Source of the DNA: Metabacillus mangrovi
GTDB lineage: Bacteria; Bacillota; Bacilli; Bacillales; Bacillaceae
Direction of reading: 5' to 3'
Length of the DNA: 64,000 nucleotides
Assembly (NCBI RefSeq): GCF_009711125.1
Contig: NZ_WMIB01000014.1
Coordinates: 41,473-105,472, forward strand
Shown: positions 1 through 8,655 of the stretch, one piece after another
Layout: each line of letters starts with the position of its first letter
Numbering within the stretch: the first letter of the stretch is position 1
Program-made: the position numbers and the translations under genes
The notes under the pieces: generated by a model
What the model saw: the letters and a program-made list of their open reading frames with translations, nothing else
The model's database searches: none
Told to the model about the DNA's origin: nothing

Positions 1-351
1 AGCTCCGTCAATGGGAACGCCTTTGATGGATTGGGCAAATTTGTAGTGGGTGAACCCGAGGCTGTCTTTTTCTTTACCAAGCAGGATCAAGCCAGCTTCT
101 CCATCGATTTTGCCTGTAAACTGCTCTTGGATGTATCGTCTTGCTTCCGATTCCCCTTTTACTTTTACTTTCGATTTATAAGCGGTGACAAAGGAGGGGC
201 TTCCTTTATCCTTCTTCCATTGGTCATGCATCATTTGAGCCTTACCGTTCTGGGCTTGTTTTGCTTCTCCTGTCAAAGCTGAGGCGGAAGGAAGGGTGGA
301 TCCCATAAGGAACGCGGTGCTGAACACTATAGCAGCAAACTTTTTATTCAC
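1..351 (-). CDS. M4 thermolysin-like neutral protease, N-terminal part (cut by window start)
   Basis: Secreted zinc metalloprotease precursor; only the signal peptide and part of the FTP/PepSY-type propeptide are inside the window (117 codons). The start is GTG at 351-349, preceded by an AAGGAGAGG ribosome binding site. The N-terminus (MNKKFAAIV..., PSASAL) is a Sec signal peptide. The visible part aligns along its whole length with the next protease gene, including KDKGSPSF, LGFTHYK and GVPIDGA, so the two are tandem paralogues. The catalytic domain lies outside the window, so activity cannot be judged. Family call is by similarity to the complete neighbour. Confidence 0.85.
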   Translation of the reverse strand, partial: MNKKFAAIVFSTAFLMGSTLPSASALTGEAKQAQNGKAQMMHDQWKKDKGSPSFVTAYKSKVKVKGESEARRYIQEQFTGKIDGEAGLILLGKEKDSLGFTHYKFAQSIKGVPIDGA

Positions 352-427
352 GTGCAGTCTCCTCTCCTTAGTAGAAAATATGAATACAAATAGAATACTA
401 GCATCATAGATGACAAAAATACATGAA

Positions 428-458
428 AAGTTTTCTAAAAATTCAAAATGATTACTAG
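428..458 (-). promoter_or_regulatory. Conserved upstream block shared by the two M4 protease genes (copy 1)
   Basis: A 31-base AT-rich block, identical to 2433-2463, lies about 80 bp upstream of each protease start. Sequence between it and the starts is also similar (both keep CAAATAGAATA), so the whole promoter region was duplicated. Its retention suggests a shared regulatory site or UP element; the regulator is unknown. Confidence 0.5.
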
Positions 459-672
459 TGCTCATAAGTCTCTGATTTGTATAGGGATTACGTTGCGAAT
501 TAGACTTTAGACCTTGATAAATAGAGAGATTTCCCATACCTTTTGAAAGTGGGAATCCAATAAACAAAAAAATGCAAAATACTTTCTGCTCGTTTACATA
601 GTTGAAAAGAAGGAAAAGGATTATTTTCTGGTATAGCATTTCGGGGAGAAAGTCCTGTGATAAACGGGAAAT
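459..672. other. Intergenic sequence without recognisable features
   Basis: AT-rich spacer between the promoter region of the first protease and the terminator of the second. I see no plausible gene, RNA or repeat here. Confidence 0.5.
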
Positions 673-706
673 AAAATCACCCGGGAACAGGGTCCCGGGT
701 GATTTT
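673..706. terminator. Bidirectional Rho-independent terminator
   Basis: Perfect 14-bp inverted repeat (AAAATCACCCGGGA / TCCCGGGTGATTTT) with a six-base loop, 28 bp past the stop of the M4 protease at 734. It ends that minus-strand transcript. Confidence 0.85.
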
Positions 707-733
707 GCTGCCTACTCAGCTGTATTGCGGCAA

Positions 734-2356
734 TCAGTTAATGCCAACCTGTGTCCAGGCGCTGGCTACCGCGTTGTACTGGCTGCTGCCGCTTCCATAC
801 AGATCGGCTGCCGATTGAAGAAGGGAAGCACGTGCATTGCTGAAGCTGCTTGTTGGAGTAAGATATCTGGTTAAAGCACGGTAATAGATTTTCTCAGATG
901 CTGCTTTTCCGATGCTCTGGTTAATATAATAGAACGCTTTGTTTGGAATTCCGCTGTTCGTATGGACGCCGCCGTTATCAGAAGAAGTATAGTAATAGTC
1001 TCTGAAGTGGCTTGGCTGACCATAAGCTTCCGGATTGGAGATGCTTCTGAGTGCATCTCCTGTTCTGCCTGGAGTGTATACATCCTCACCCATCAGGTAA
1101 TCAGATGGATCAAGGAAGTAGCCGAATACATCTGCCATTGATTCATTTAATGCTCCTGACTGATTTTGATATTGCAGATTTGCTGACCGCTCAATTACAG
1201 CATGCGTAATCTCATGGGCAACTACATCAAGCGCTCCGGACAGGGATGTAAAGGTTGTTCCGTCACCATCACCATACACCATCTGAGATCCGTTCCAGAA
1301 AGCATTGTTGTAGCGGCTTCCGTAATGAACAGTAGAGCGGATCGTTGCTCCGGCATTATCGTAGCTGTTGCGGCCATGCGTATTTTTGTAGTAATCGAAC
1401 ACTTTACCTGCATAAAAATGTGCATCAACGTCTGCGCGTTGATTTGAGGCGATGAACCTGTTATCGGAATCAACAGAATAGGAACCTGGCAGACTTGAGC
1501 CGTTTCTGGCTGTATAGGTCTCGATGACCGCTGTCTTTGTATCATCGAACAAGTAGTACGTATTATTAGAGAAGTAGGTGTTGAGAGTTTTCGTATCACC
1601 AAGTACTCCAGTACCTGATCCAACTGTCGCTGCATCATTCACAGCGTTATAGGAGTCGATGATGGCTCCGCTGTTGGCATCCACATAGATTTGCCAGTTC
1701 GCACCGTATGGTTTAATAAATTGCAGCTGCACTTTATAGGTTAAGTAGAATGTTCCGCCCTTCTTATAAAGAACCAGCTCGCCCTTTTCATTCGTGTTTT
1801 TCACTTTGCTTGCTTTTACTGAACCGAGTGGGGCTCCAGGCTCAGCTCCTTCTGTTTCCTTTTTGGAGAGGTTGATCGATTTCCAGGCTAGAGCAGCGGC
1901 TTTAGATTTGGAGAGCTTTGCTTTTACCGATTTTACTTCGGAGCCTGCATTTTCGTGTAGTGCTCCGTTAGAGGCTGTTACATTTCCGTTTTTGTCAGCG
2001 TGGACCATATAGATGGCACCATCGATCGGTACGCCGTTCACGGACTGAATGTATTTGTAATGGGTAAATCCAAGCTCATCCTTCTCTTGCCCAAGCAGCG
2101 TCAATTCGGCCGAAGCATTGATTTTTCCTGCAAAATGCTTCTGAATAAAGCTTCTTGCTTCCTTCTCTGCTTTTACTTTGCCAGCTGCCTGTTTTCCAGT
2201 GCTGAAGGACGGGGATCCTTTGTCCTTTAACCATTGTTTTTGAACAAGCTGTACTTTTTCCTGATTGTGATCTCCTGATAATGCAGATGCAGACGGCAGG
2301 GCAGAACCTAAGGTTAATGCAGTTCCAATCACTATAGCAGCAAACTTTTTGTTCAA
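734..2356 (-). CDS. M4 neutral protease (bacillolysin/thermolysin family) precursor
   Basis: Secreted zinc endopeptidase of 540 aa. The start is TTG at 2356-2354 (LNKKFAAIV), with GGAGAGGGG seven bases upstream; a longer reading frame back to 2470 lacks a ribosome binding site and would bury the signal peptide. Signal peptide is about residues 1-26, FTP/PepSY propeptide to about 235, mature chain from about 240. Zinc motif HEITH is at 381-385 and the third ligand is Glu405 in GALNESMADVFG, both intact. Bacillolysins normally degrade extracellular protein in stationary phase. It is the downstream member of a tandem pair, with a strong terminator after it. Confidence 0.95.
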   Translation of the reverse strand: MNKKFAAIVIGTALTLGSALPSASALSGDHNQEKVQLVQKQWLKDKGSPSFSTGKQAAGKVKAEKEARSFIQKHFAGKINASAELTLLGQEKDELGFTHYKYIQSVNGVPIDGAIYMVHADKNGNVTASNGALHENAGSEVKSVKAKLSKSKAAALAWKSINLSKKETEGAEPGAPLGSVKASKVKNTNEKGELVLYKKGGTFYLTYKVQLQFIKPYGANWQIYVDANSGAIIDSYNAVNDAATVGSGTGVLGDTKTLNTYFSNNTYYLFDDTKTAVIETYTARNGSSLPGSYSVDSDNRFIASNQRADVDAHFYAGKVFDYYKNTHGRNSYDNAGATIRSTVHYGSRYNNAFWNGSQMVYGDGDGTTFTSLSGALDVVAHEITHAVIERSANLQYQNQSGALNESMADVFGYFLDPSDYLMGEDVYTPGRTGDALRSISNPEAYGQPSHFRDYYYTSSDNGGVHTNSGIPNKAFYYINQSIGKAASEKIYYRALTRYLTPTSSFSNARASLLQSAADLYGSGSSQYNAVASAWTQVGIN

Positions 2357-2432
2357 ATGAATTCCCCTCTCCACTATTAAGATGTGTACTACAAATAGAA
2401 TAGTAGCACCATAGGGGTGAAAAAGACATATA

Positions 2433-2463
2433 AAGTTTTCTAAAAATTCAAAATGATTACTAG
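2433..2463 (-). promoter_or_regulatory. Conserved upstream block shared by the two M4 protease genes (copy 2)
   Basis: Identical over 31 bases to 428-458 and placed at the same distance from its protease start. See copy 1. Confidence 0.5.
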
Positions 2464-2783
2464 GACGCACTGTGACAGTGTTTTAATAGGGAATAGGATT
2501 TATTTTCGAAAAGATAAAATAAAAGAGAATGGTAATAAAGAAATTTTTCATAAAAAATACAGGTAAATACAAGGATTCTAATTGAATTTCCTTCTCAATT
2601 ATATACTTTAAAGCAACGCCGTTATTGTTTTTCGATATAGTAATGGAGTAGAGAGCAGGACGATTGAGTCCGATTAGGATCTATTGCAAAAGGATTTAGA
2701 CCTATAAAACCGATCGGGATAACTATTTTTCTGTCGAAGAGAACCGGGAAGCACGAAAAGGGGGCGTTGCGGCAGCTTTCGGA
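2464..2783. other. Intergenic sequence without recognisable features
   Basis: About 320 bases between the divergent-side promoter region of the protease and the terminator of the zinc lipoprotein gene. No convincing reading frame, RNA or repeat is visible. Confidence 0.45.
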
Positions 2784-2815
2784 AAAATAAAAAAACCGCA
2801 GCGGGAAAGCTGCGG
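2784..2815 (-). terminator. Terminator of the ZnuA-like gene
   Basis: Stem CCGCAGC / GCTGCGG (2796-2802 with 2809-2815). On the minus strand it is followed by a T-rich tract, just after the stop at 2818. Confidence 0.85.
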
Positions 2816-2817
2816 GA

Positions 2818-3882
2818 TTAAGAACCGGATAATGCGGTTTTTAGCGTTGTAAGGTTTTCCCTCATTAAACTAAAGTAATCTTCTTTGTTTTTCATATCTT
2901 CGTCTGTCACAGACTCTAGATTACTGATGGTCAGAGGCTCGGCCCCTATCTCGTTTTGAACCACCTTCGATATTTTATTGCTTACATTTTGTTCAAAGAT
3001 AATGTGCTGGATTTTATGGGTTTTCGCTTCTTCAATTATGTTTTTAATTTCTTTCTGAGACGGTTCCTCGGAAGAAGAAAGCCCCATCACACTGATCTGT
3101 TCAATTCCATATCGCTCTGTCCAGTAGCCATAGGCGGCATGGGAAACAAGGATTTCTTTTTTCGGCAATTCAGTTAAAGTGCTTTTAAACTCCTGATCCA
3201 GCTTCTCTAATTCCGCTTTTAAGGAAGAAAAATTCTTTTCATACTCTTCCTTATGTTCAGGATCCTTTTTAACGAGGGCATCTTTAATGTTTTCAGCCAT
3301 TTGAATAGAACGGATCGGGTCTAGCCAAACGTGGGGATCTTTATCACCATGGGTATGTCCTTCTTCTTCAGAATGAGCGTCCTCTTCGTGATTATGCTCT
3401 TCTTCAGAATGAGCGTCCTCTTCGTGATTGTGCTCTTCTTCAGAATGAGCTTCCTCTTCATGATTGTGCTCTTCTTCGGAATGAGCTTCTTCTTCATGAT
3501 TGTGCTCTTCGGCACCAATCAGCTCAATTCCGTCCGCTGCTTTCACGATTTCAGCTTCTTCATTTTTGATCGTTTCGGCCGCTTTGTCAGCAAAGCCTTC
3601 AATTCCGGCACCTGTATAAATGAAAGCATCGCTCTCCGCCATTTTGACCATTGTTTTGGTAGTTGGTTCAAAAGAATGTGCATCTGCGTTTGCAGGGTAC
3701 ACACTCTCAACTTCCACGAGATCACCGCCAATTTTCTCTGTGAAGTCCTTTAAAGGAAAAATTGTCGTGTAGACCTTCAATTTATCATTCTTCTCTTCAG
3801 AAGACGGATTGTCAGCCGAGCATCCTGCAGCAAAAGCAGAGCCGGCAAGCAAAACGCCAAAAGCCAAAGCTAGTTTTTTCAT
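2818..3882 (-). CDS. znuA: ZnuA/AdcA-like zinc-binding lipoprotein with His-rich tandem repeats
   Basis: Cluster A-1 substrate-binding lipoprotein (354 aa) for a zinc ABC importer, attached to the outer membrane face through Cys21 of the lipobox (AFAAGC). Typical family motifs are present: YPANADAHSFEPT near 62-74, PHVWLDP after the His-rich segment, and LVSHAAYGYW. Residues 125-172 are four tandem copies of a 12-residue unit EEHNHEE(E/D)AHSE, followed by GHTHGD, an expanded version of the usual His-rich metal-collecting loop. A Zur-box-like operator lies at 3926-3946. No membrane or ATPase partner lies next to it, so it must work with a permease encoded elsewhere. Confidence 0.9.
   Translation of the reverse strand: MKKLALAFGVLLAGSAFAAGCSADNPSSEEKNDKLKVYTTIFPLKDFTEKIGGDLVEVESVYPANADAHSFEPTTKTMVKMAESDAFIYTGAGIEGFADKAAETIKNEEAEIVKAADGIELIGAEEHNHEEEAHSEEEHNHEEEAHSEEEHNHEEDAHSEEEHNHEEDAHSEEEGHTHGDKDPHVWLDPIRSIQMAENIKDALVKKDPEHKEEYEKNFSSLKAELEKLDQEFKSTLTELPKKEILVSHAAYGYWTERYGIEQISVMGLSSSEEPSQKEIKNIIEEAKTHKIQHIIFEQNVSNKISKVVQNEIGAEPLTISNLESVTDEDMKNKEDYFSLMRENLTTLKTALSGS
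3367..3510 (-). repeat. Four 36-bp tandem repeats inside the znuA-like gene
   Basis: In-frame 36-bp units encode EEHNHEE(E/D)AHSE four times. The copies are nearly identical in DNA, which points to recent expansion by slippage or unequal crossing over. Confidence 0.9.
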
Positions 3883-3925
3883 TACGTTCTCCTCTCACAT
3901 GTACATCTATCAGTCTTTCGTCATT

Positions 3926-3946
3926 ATATCGTAAAGGTTACGATTT
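3926..3946 (-). promoter_or_regulatory. Zur box upstream of the znuA-like gene
   Basis: The 21-bp site ATATCGTAAAGGTTACGATTT is an inverted repeat that closely matches the Bacillus Zur consensus (AAATCGTAAT-N-ATTACGATTT). It sits 44 bp upstream of the start codon. Zur with zinc would repress here, and zinc starvation would derepress. Confidence 0.8.
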
Positions 3947-3958
3947 GAAAACAGGCAT

Positions 3959-5137
3959 TTACATAAATTCCGGAAGGGGGTCTTTCAGGGAATTCCAATT
4001 TCCATTCATCTCTCCATCAGTGAGGAGACAGGCATCAAGAGAATCCATTATCTTCTCTTGTTCCATTCTTATCCCGATCATCACAATTTCATTCAGCCGG
4101 TCTCCGAAACGGCTGTCCCACCTTTTCAAGAGATCCGGATCTTCTTCCAGCACTGAACGTCTTTCTTCTTCAGGATATTCTGCAATCCAGTCTCCAGCCC
4201 CTTGGAGCATGATGGAGCTGCCGGCCTGTGAAAGAAGACCGGCTGTACGATTACGGGTCGCAATCCATACAAATCCTTTAGCCCTGACAACCTCAGCTGG
4301 CCAATTTTCAAGAAATTCCATCAGCCTTTCAGGATGAAAAGGCCGTCTGCGCTCATAAACAAATGAAGAGATTCCGTATTCTTCTGTTTCCGGAATATGC
4401 TCGCTGTTCAGCTCTTTAATCCATCCGGCACCCTGACTCGCCTCTTCAAAATTAAACCGGTTCGTATTAAGCAGTTCGGGTAAAGGGACGTTTCCGTAAA
4501 CTGACGGAATAATGGATGCAGAAGGGTTTAATGTTCGTAAAAGTCCCTCAAGCAACTCGAATTCCGGCTGGGCCAGGCAATCCTTCTTATTAAGGATAAG
4601 AACATCTGCAAACTCGATCTGGTCAATGAGAAGATCGGTTACATCCCGGTCATCTGAATCATCTGCGCCTTGCTTGCGGTCGAGCAGACTATCACCCGAT
4701 CCATAGTCAGCCCAGAAACGGTTCGCGTCTACTACAGTCACCATGGTATCCAGCCGGCAAATGGAAGATAGATCAATCCCTGATTCTTCATCTGCATAAG
4801 AAAAAGTCTGGGCAACAGGCAGAGGTTCACTGATTCCGGATGATTCGATTACGATGTAATCAATTTCTCCTGCAGAAACAAGCTTCTCAACTTCGATTAA
4901 AAGGTCCTCTCTGAGTGTGCAGCATATACAGCCATTTTGCATTTCAACTAATTTTTCATCTGTTCTGGAAAAGCCGCCCTGTTTGACCAGGCTGGCATCG
5001 ATGTTGACTTCGCTCATATCATTCACGATGACGGCTATCTTTTTCCCCTCTTTATTATGAAGAATGTGATTCAAAAGGGTTGTTTTTCCGGCCCCTAAAT
5101 AGCCGCTTAACACGGTAACGGGTATTAATGTACTCAT
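3959..5137 (-). CDS. CobW/COG0523 G3E GTPase, ZagA (YciC)-like zinc metallochaperone
   Basis: Putative GTP-dependent zinc chaperone of 392 aa. The P-loop GYLGAGKTT is at residues 12-20, the metal-binding GCICC motif (Cys70, 72, 73) follows, then a SSG-I switch region (IESSGISEP), a G4 motif LNKKD and a C-terminal CobW_C domain. In B. subtilis the Zur-controlled member ZagA delivers zinc to client enzymes during starvation. A partial Zur box lies 17 bp upstream (5154-5174). It follows the same orientation as the ZnuA-like gene, which has its own operator, so the two are probably separate transcripts. Confidence 0.9.
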   Translation of the reverse strand: MSTLIPVTVLSGYLGAGKTTLLNHILHNKEGKKIAVIVNDMSEVNIDASLVKQGGFSRTDEKLVEMQNGCICCTLREDLLIEVEKLVSAGEIDYIVIESSGISEPLPVAQTFSYADEESGIDLSSICRLDTMVTVVDANRFWADYGSGDSLLDRKQGADDSDDRDVTDLLIDQIEFADVLILNKKDCLAQPEFELLEGLLRTLNPSASIIPSVYGNVPLPELLNTNRFNFEEASQGAGWIKELNSEHIPETEEYGISSFVYERRRPFHPERLMEFLENWPAEVVRAKGFVWIATRNRTAGLLSQAGSSIMLQGAGDWIAEYPEEERRSVLEEDPDLLKRWDSRFGDRLNEIVMIGIRMEQEKIMDSLDACLLTDGEMNGNWNSLKDPLPEFM

Positions 5138-5153
5138 ACATCTCTCCTTGTTT

Positions 5154-5174
5154 AAAAAAGAATGATTACGATTT
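5154..5174. promoter_or_regulatory. Zur box between the CobW gene and ytiB
   Basis: The right half (ATTACGATTT) matches the Zur consensus perfectly; the left half is degenerate (AAAAAAGAAT). It sits 17 bp from the CobW start and about 90 bp from the ytiB start, so it could affect both divergent genes. CobW is the more likely target. Confidence 0.65.
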
Positions 5175-5262
5175 ATACTTTTTCCATATTACTTCAATAA
5201 AGCAAACATGGCAAGGGGTATGCTATATTAAAAGAAATCAAATGAAAAAGGAGACAGGTAAT

Positions 5263-5865
5263 TTGAAACTTTTAAATCAGATTCTCGAACATAACCAGAC
5301 TTTTGTTGAAACAGAAAAATACAAGGAGTTTCAAACAAGCAAGTTTCCGGATAAAAAAATGGCCATTCTCACATGTATGGATACAAGACTGGTGGAATTG
5401 CTGCCGCAAGCGATGAATTTCAGGAACGGCGATGTGAAAATTGTTAAGAGTGCAGGAGCAGTTGTCGCTCATCCGTTTGGAGGCATTATGAGAAGCCTGC
5501 TTGTTGCAGTTTACGAGCTTGGAGCAGATGAAATCTGTGTAGTCGGGCACCATGACTGCGGAATGAGCAAGCTGAATGCTGCTTCGTTCCTGGAAAAAGC
5601 AGAAAGCAGAGGAGTCTCTGCGGAGAAAATAGACATGCTGCGCTACTCCGGAGTTCATTTAGAGGAATGGCTTAAAGGGTTTGATAAAGTGGAAGACAGT
5701 GTGAAGCACAGCGTAGATGTGATCAAAAATCACCCGCTGCTTCCGGATGGGGTTCCCGTTCACGGCTTGGTGATTGATCCGGCTACCGGGAAACTCGATG
5801 AAGTGATCAATGGCTATGCTTCTCTTTCTTCTCAGGAACCGGATCAAAACCGCCTGGATGCATAG
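5263..5865 (+). CDS. ytiB: Beta-class carbonic anhydrase YtiB
   Basis: Interconverts CO2 and bicarbonate; cytosolic zinc enzyme, 200 aa. I place the start at TTG 5263 (LKLLNQIL) because AAGGAG lies nine bases upstream; ATG 5242 has no site. The zinc-site motif CMDTR (Cys38, Asp40, Arg42) and GHHDCG (His96, Cys99) are intact, giving the full ligand set of a beta-carbonic anhydrase. Neighbours yidD and luxS keep the B. subtilis order. The last 59 bp overlap the convergent yidD gene. The divergent Zur box at 5154 raises the possibility of zinc-responsive expression. Confidence 0.9.
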   Translation: MKLLNQILEHNQTFVETEKYKEFQTSKFPDKKMAILTCMDTRLVELLPQAMNFRNGDVKIVKSAGAVVAHPFGGIMRSLLVAVYELGADEICVVGHHDCGMSKLNAASFLEKAESRGVSAEKIDMLRYSGVHLEEWLKGFDKVEDSVKHSVDVIKNHPLLPDGVPVHGLVIDPATGKLDEVINGYASLSSQEPDQNRLDA

Positions 5866-6040
5866 GATTGCAGCGGAGGATTCTCATTACTGTCATATAG
5901 GATCCTTTGATGGCGCCGTGCTTCTGAATGGCCTCGAGCCCGTAATTGGAGCAGGTCGGATAAAACCGGCATGACGGGGGCGTCATCGGAGAAATAAACT
6001 TTTGATAAAAGCGGATAAGGGATAGGAATATTCTTTTCAT
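5807..6040 (-). CDS. yidD: Membrane protein insertion efficiency factor YidD (YtjA)
   Basis: Small 77-aa protein of the YidD family (PF01809), thought to sit at the inner membrane face and help YidC/Sec-dependent insertion. The family signature is clear: ISP-x8[12 protein letters not shown], then [24 protein letters not shown], with the conserved cysteines. AGGAGGG lies seven bases before the ATG. It overlaps the convergent end of ytiB by 59 bp, so both strands code there. Confidence 0.92.
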   Translation of the reverse strand: MKRIFLSLIRFYQKFISPMTPPSCRFYPTCSNYGLEAIQKHGAIKGSYMTVMRILRCNPMHPGGFDPVPEKKEKHSH

Positions 6041-6127
6041 AATGGGACCCTCCTACTATATGTTCTAAATTTAATCTAAAGGAATATAAAAATCAAAGGA
6101 TAAATTCCGGGATAATAGCCTATTAAG

Positions 6128-6156
6128 TTGATGGAACTTATCGGAATTGATACAAT
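6128..6156 (+). promoter_or_regulatory. Sigma-A promoter of luxS
   Basis: TTGATG (6128-6133), a 17-base spacer and TACAAT (6151-6156), placed 33 bp before the luxS start codon. Confidence 0.7.
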
Positions 6157-6188
6157 AACCTTAAGGATAAAAAGAGGAGTGATGATTC

Positions 6189-6662
6189 ATGCCATCAGTA
6201 GAAAGCTTCGAGCTTGATCATAACGCGGTAGTGGCACCGTATGTAAGACATTGCGGAGTACACAAAGTTGGGTCGGACGGCCTCGTCAATAAATTTGATA
6301 TCCGCTTCTGCCAGCCGAACAAACAGGCGATGAAACCGGACACGATCCACACATTGGAACACCTGCTTGCCTTCAATATCCGTGATCATGCAGAGAAATA
6401 TGATCACTTTGATATTATCGACATTTCACCAATGGGCTGCCAGACAGGTTATTACCTCGTTGTAAGCGGTGAGCCGACCGTAACGGAAATCATTGATTTA
6501 CTGGACGACACATTGAAAGCAGCGCTTGAAACAGAAGAAATTCCGGCTGCCAACGAAAAGCAGTGCGGCCAGGCGAAGCTGCATGATTTAGATGGAGCAA
6601 AGCGCTTAATGAAATTCTGGCTGGACCAGGATAAAAAAGAGCTTGAAAAGGTATTCGGTTAA
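6189..6662 (+). CDS. luxS: S-ribosylhomocysteine lyase LuxS (AI-2 synthase)
   Basis: Cleaves S-ribosylhomocysteine to homocysteine and the autoinducer-2 precursor in the activated methyl cycle. 157 aa, the usual length. Metal ligands His54, His58 (HTLEH) and Cys126, base Glu57 and catalytic Cys84 (PMGCQTG) all sit at the positions known from B. subtilis LuxS. AAGAGGAG precedes the ATG. It has its own promoter and terminator, so it is monocistronic. Confidence 0.97.
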   Translation: MPSVESFELDHNAVVAPYVRHCGVHKVGSDGLVNKFDIRFCQPNKQAMKPDTIHTLEHLLAFNIRDHAEKYDHFDIIDISPMGCQTGYYLVVSGEPTVTEIIDLLDDTLKAALETEEIPAANEKQCGQAKLHDLDGAKRLMKFWLDQDKKELEKVFG

Positions 6663-6668
6663 AATCGG

Positions 6669-6697
6669 CCGGCAGCTGTGAGCTGCCGGTTTTTTTT
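6669..6697 (+). terminator. luxS terminator
   Basis: Stem CCGGCAGCT / AGCTGCCGG with a three-base loop, followed by eight T residues. Confidence 0.9.
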
Positions 6698-6768
6698 GAT
6701 TTCGTGATGGTATCGCTTACAAAGGTCTATTATAATAGAAAGAAAAGGAAAGACGGGAAGGGATAATC

Positions 6769-7209
6769 GTGAAAAAATACGGTCTGCTCGCCATTCTCGC
6801 TGCCATTTCCATGCTGTTTGCAGGCTGCCAGGGAAGCAAAGCCTCTGATCTGCCGGAAATGGTGGAAGCGAAAATCATCATACCGGAGAAGCTGGACCCG
6901 GGAAGCACCCAGGAGTTAAAAGTAAAAGTGACACAGGGTGGAGAAATCGTGCAGGATGCCAATGAAGTGGAATTTGAAATCTGGAAATCCGGAGAGAAGG
7001 AAAGCAGCGAGATGCTTGAAGCAAAGCACGCAGGGGACGGAATCTATTCTGTGAAAAAAACGTTCGGGGAAGATGGGATTTTTTATGTTCAAACCCACGT
7101 AACCGCAAGGGATATGCATGTCATGCCGAAAACAAAAATAACCGTTGGACAGGCTGGTGCTGAACCTGAAGAAGAACAAGACGAGGAACTTGAGCATCAT
7201 CATCATTGA
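6769..7209 (+). CDS. ytkA: YtkA/FixH-like lipoprotein
   Basis: Membrane-anchored extracellular protein of 146 aa with a GTG start (6769) and GGGAAGGG before it. Lipobox LFAGC places the lipidated Cys at residue 20. The rest is a single beta-sandwich domain of the YtkA type (PF13115), ending EEEQDEELEHHHH. The terminal four histidines and preceding acidic run look like a metal-binding tail. Its position after luxS matches B. subtilis ytkA. Function is unknown; FixH-like domains are often linked to metal or copper handling. A TATAAT box at 6731-6736 suggests its own promoter. Confidence 0.85.
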   Translation: MKKYGLLAILAAISMLFAGCQGSKASDLPEMVEAKIIIPEKLDPGSTQELKVKVTQGGEIVQDANEVEFEIWKSGEKESSEMLEAKHAGDGIYSVKKTFGEDGIFYVQTHVTARDMHVMPKTKITVGQAGAEPEEEQDEELEHHHH

Positions 7210-7270
7210 TCGTGAATCGGGTCAGATGGATACGGGGAAATCATTAAAGGGCAGCGTTTCGGTCTAATAA

Positions 7271-8256
7271 AAATAGCGGCTCTGGAGACCGGAAAACAGC
7301 TAACCCGGTCTCAGGAGCCATTATTTGTGCAGAAAAGCGAAAGAAGAGGCCGTTTCGGTCTGAGGAGCCGCTATTTTGTAAAAAGGGGCCGGATTTCGGG
7401 GTGTGAGAGGGAAATAGGTGCATCTGAGACCGAAACAGGGTGTGTAAACGTCTACCTTATGAAAATAGCGGCTCTGGAGACCGGAAAACAGCTAGATCGG
7501 TCTCAGGAGCCGTTATTTGTTCAGAAAAGCGAAAGAAGAGGCCGTTTCGGTCTGAGCGGCCGCTATTTTCTAAAAAGGTGCCGGATTTTGGGCTGTGAGA
7601 GGGAAATAGGTGCATCTGAGACCGAAACAGGGTGTGTAAACGTTTACCTTATGAAAATAGCGGCTCTGGAGACCGGAAAACAGCTAACCCGGTCTCAGGA
7701 GCCGTTATTTGTGCCAACAAGCGAAAGAAGAGGCTGTTTCGGTCTGAGCGGCCGCTATTTTGTAAAAAAGGGCCGGATTTCGGGCTGTGAATGGGAAATA
7801 GGTGCATCTGAGACCGAAGCTGGGTTTGTAAGTGATTACTGAGTGGGAATAGCGGCTCTGGAGACCGGAAAACAGCTAGATCGGTCTCAGGAGCCATTAT
7901 TTGTGCAGAAAAGCGAAAGAAGGGGCTGTTTCGGTCTGAGCGGCCGCTATTTTGTAAAAAGAGGCCGGATTTCGGGCTGTGAGAGGGAAATAGGTGCATT
8001 TGAGACCGAAACTGGGTGTGTAAGCGATTACTGAGTAGGAATAGCGGCTCTGGAGACCGGAAAACAGCTAAACCAGTCTCAGGAGCCGTTATTTGTGCCA
8101 AAAAACGATAGGAGAGGCCGTTTCGGTCTGAGCGGCCGCTATTTTGTAAAAAGAGGCCGGATTTCGGGCTGTGAGAGGGAAATAGGTGCATCTGAGACCG
8201 AAACTGGGTGTGTAAACGTTTACTGAGTGAAAATAGCGGCTCTGGAGACCGGAAAA
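7271..8256. repeat. Tandem array A: five 192-bp units plus a 26-bp partial unit
   Basis: Units start at 7271, 7463, 7655, 7847 and 8039 with an exact 192-bp period; a partial unit at 8231-8256 ends the array. Each unit holds four modules of about 22 bp in the order reverse, forward, forward, reverse. Each has a core related to CGGTCTC-N4-GCCGCTATTT or its complement. Reverse module 1 and forward module 2 pair (GGCTCTGGAGACCGG with CCGGTCTCAGGAGCC), so each unit could form two long hairpins. Because 192 is divisible by three and the units lack stops in some frames, long open frames cross the array on both strands; they have no ribosome binding sites and I do not regard them as genes. Confidence 0.95.
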
Positions 8257-8308
8257 TTTGTTTTGTATCATCACACTTGCCAAGACCATTAGAATGTGAT
8301 TAAATTAT

Positions 8309-8329
8309 AAAACGTAATAATTACGATTT
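8309..8329 (+). promoter_or_regulatory. Zur box upstream of the alternative rpsN
   Basis: AAAACGTAATAATTACGATTT matches the Zur consensus at all but one defined position. It is 33 bp upstream of the S14 start codon. Confidence 0.9.
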
Positions 8330-8362
8330 AAAAATTAACAAAAGAAAGGATGAAGAACCAAT

Positions 8363-8632
8363 ATGGCTAAAAAATCTAAAGTGGTCAAAGAGCTGAAAAG
8401 AGAAGCGATGGTTGCAAAATATGCAGAAATCAGACGGGAGTTGAAGGAGAAGGGGGATTATGAGGCACTGAGCAAGCTTCCAAGAGACTCTGCTCCTTCA
8501 AGGCTTCATAACCGCTGTGCTCTGACAGGCCGTCCAAGAGGATATATGAGAAAGTTTGATATGTCGCGGATCGCCTTTCGCGAGCTTGCGCATAAAGGGC
8601 AGTTGCCGGGTGTAAAGAAAGCAAGCTGGTAA
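8363..8632 (+). CDS. rpsN2: 30S ribosomal protein S14, zinc-independent paralogue
   Basis: Ribosomal protein of the small subunit head, 89 aa. This is the longer C-minus form: it has the [12 protein letters not shown] segment but lacks the paired CxxC motifs that bind zinc in the housekeeping S14. In B. subtilis this paralogue (YhzA) is Zur-controlled and replaces zinc-containing S14 when zinc is scarce. The near-perfect Zur box just upstream supports the same role. AAAGGATGAAG is the ribosome binding site. A small unknown gene follows at once. Confidence 0.93.
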   Translation: MAKKSKVVKELKREAMVAKYAEIRRELKEKGDYEALSKLPRDSAPSRLHNRCALTGRPRGYMRKFDMSRIAFRELAHKGQLPGVKKASW

Positions 8633-8655
8633 CAGACATGAGGAATGCGCATGTA

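Noticed and set aside
1222..1638. 138-codon minus-strand frame inside the M4 protease gene
   Set aside because: Shadow frame of a gene whose own frame carries the HEITH motif and signal peptide.
3331..3753. Plus-strand frame of 140 codons rich in Phe/Met opposite the znuA-like repeats
   Set aside because: Complement of the His/Glu repeat codons; no ribosome binding site.
7327..7842. Open frame of 171 codons on the plus strand inside array A (and a 180-codon one on the minus strand, 7649-8191)
   Set aside because: Both result from a 192-bp period divisible by three without stops; no ribosome binding site, both strands equally open, low-complexity repeats.
7271..8256. CRISPR array with long repeats
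   Set aside because: The whole 192-bp unit is conserved, including the segments between modules; there are no unique spacers.
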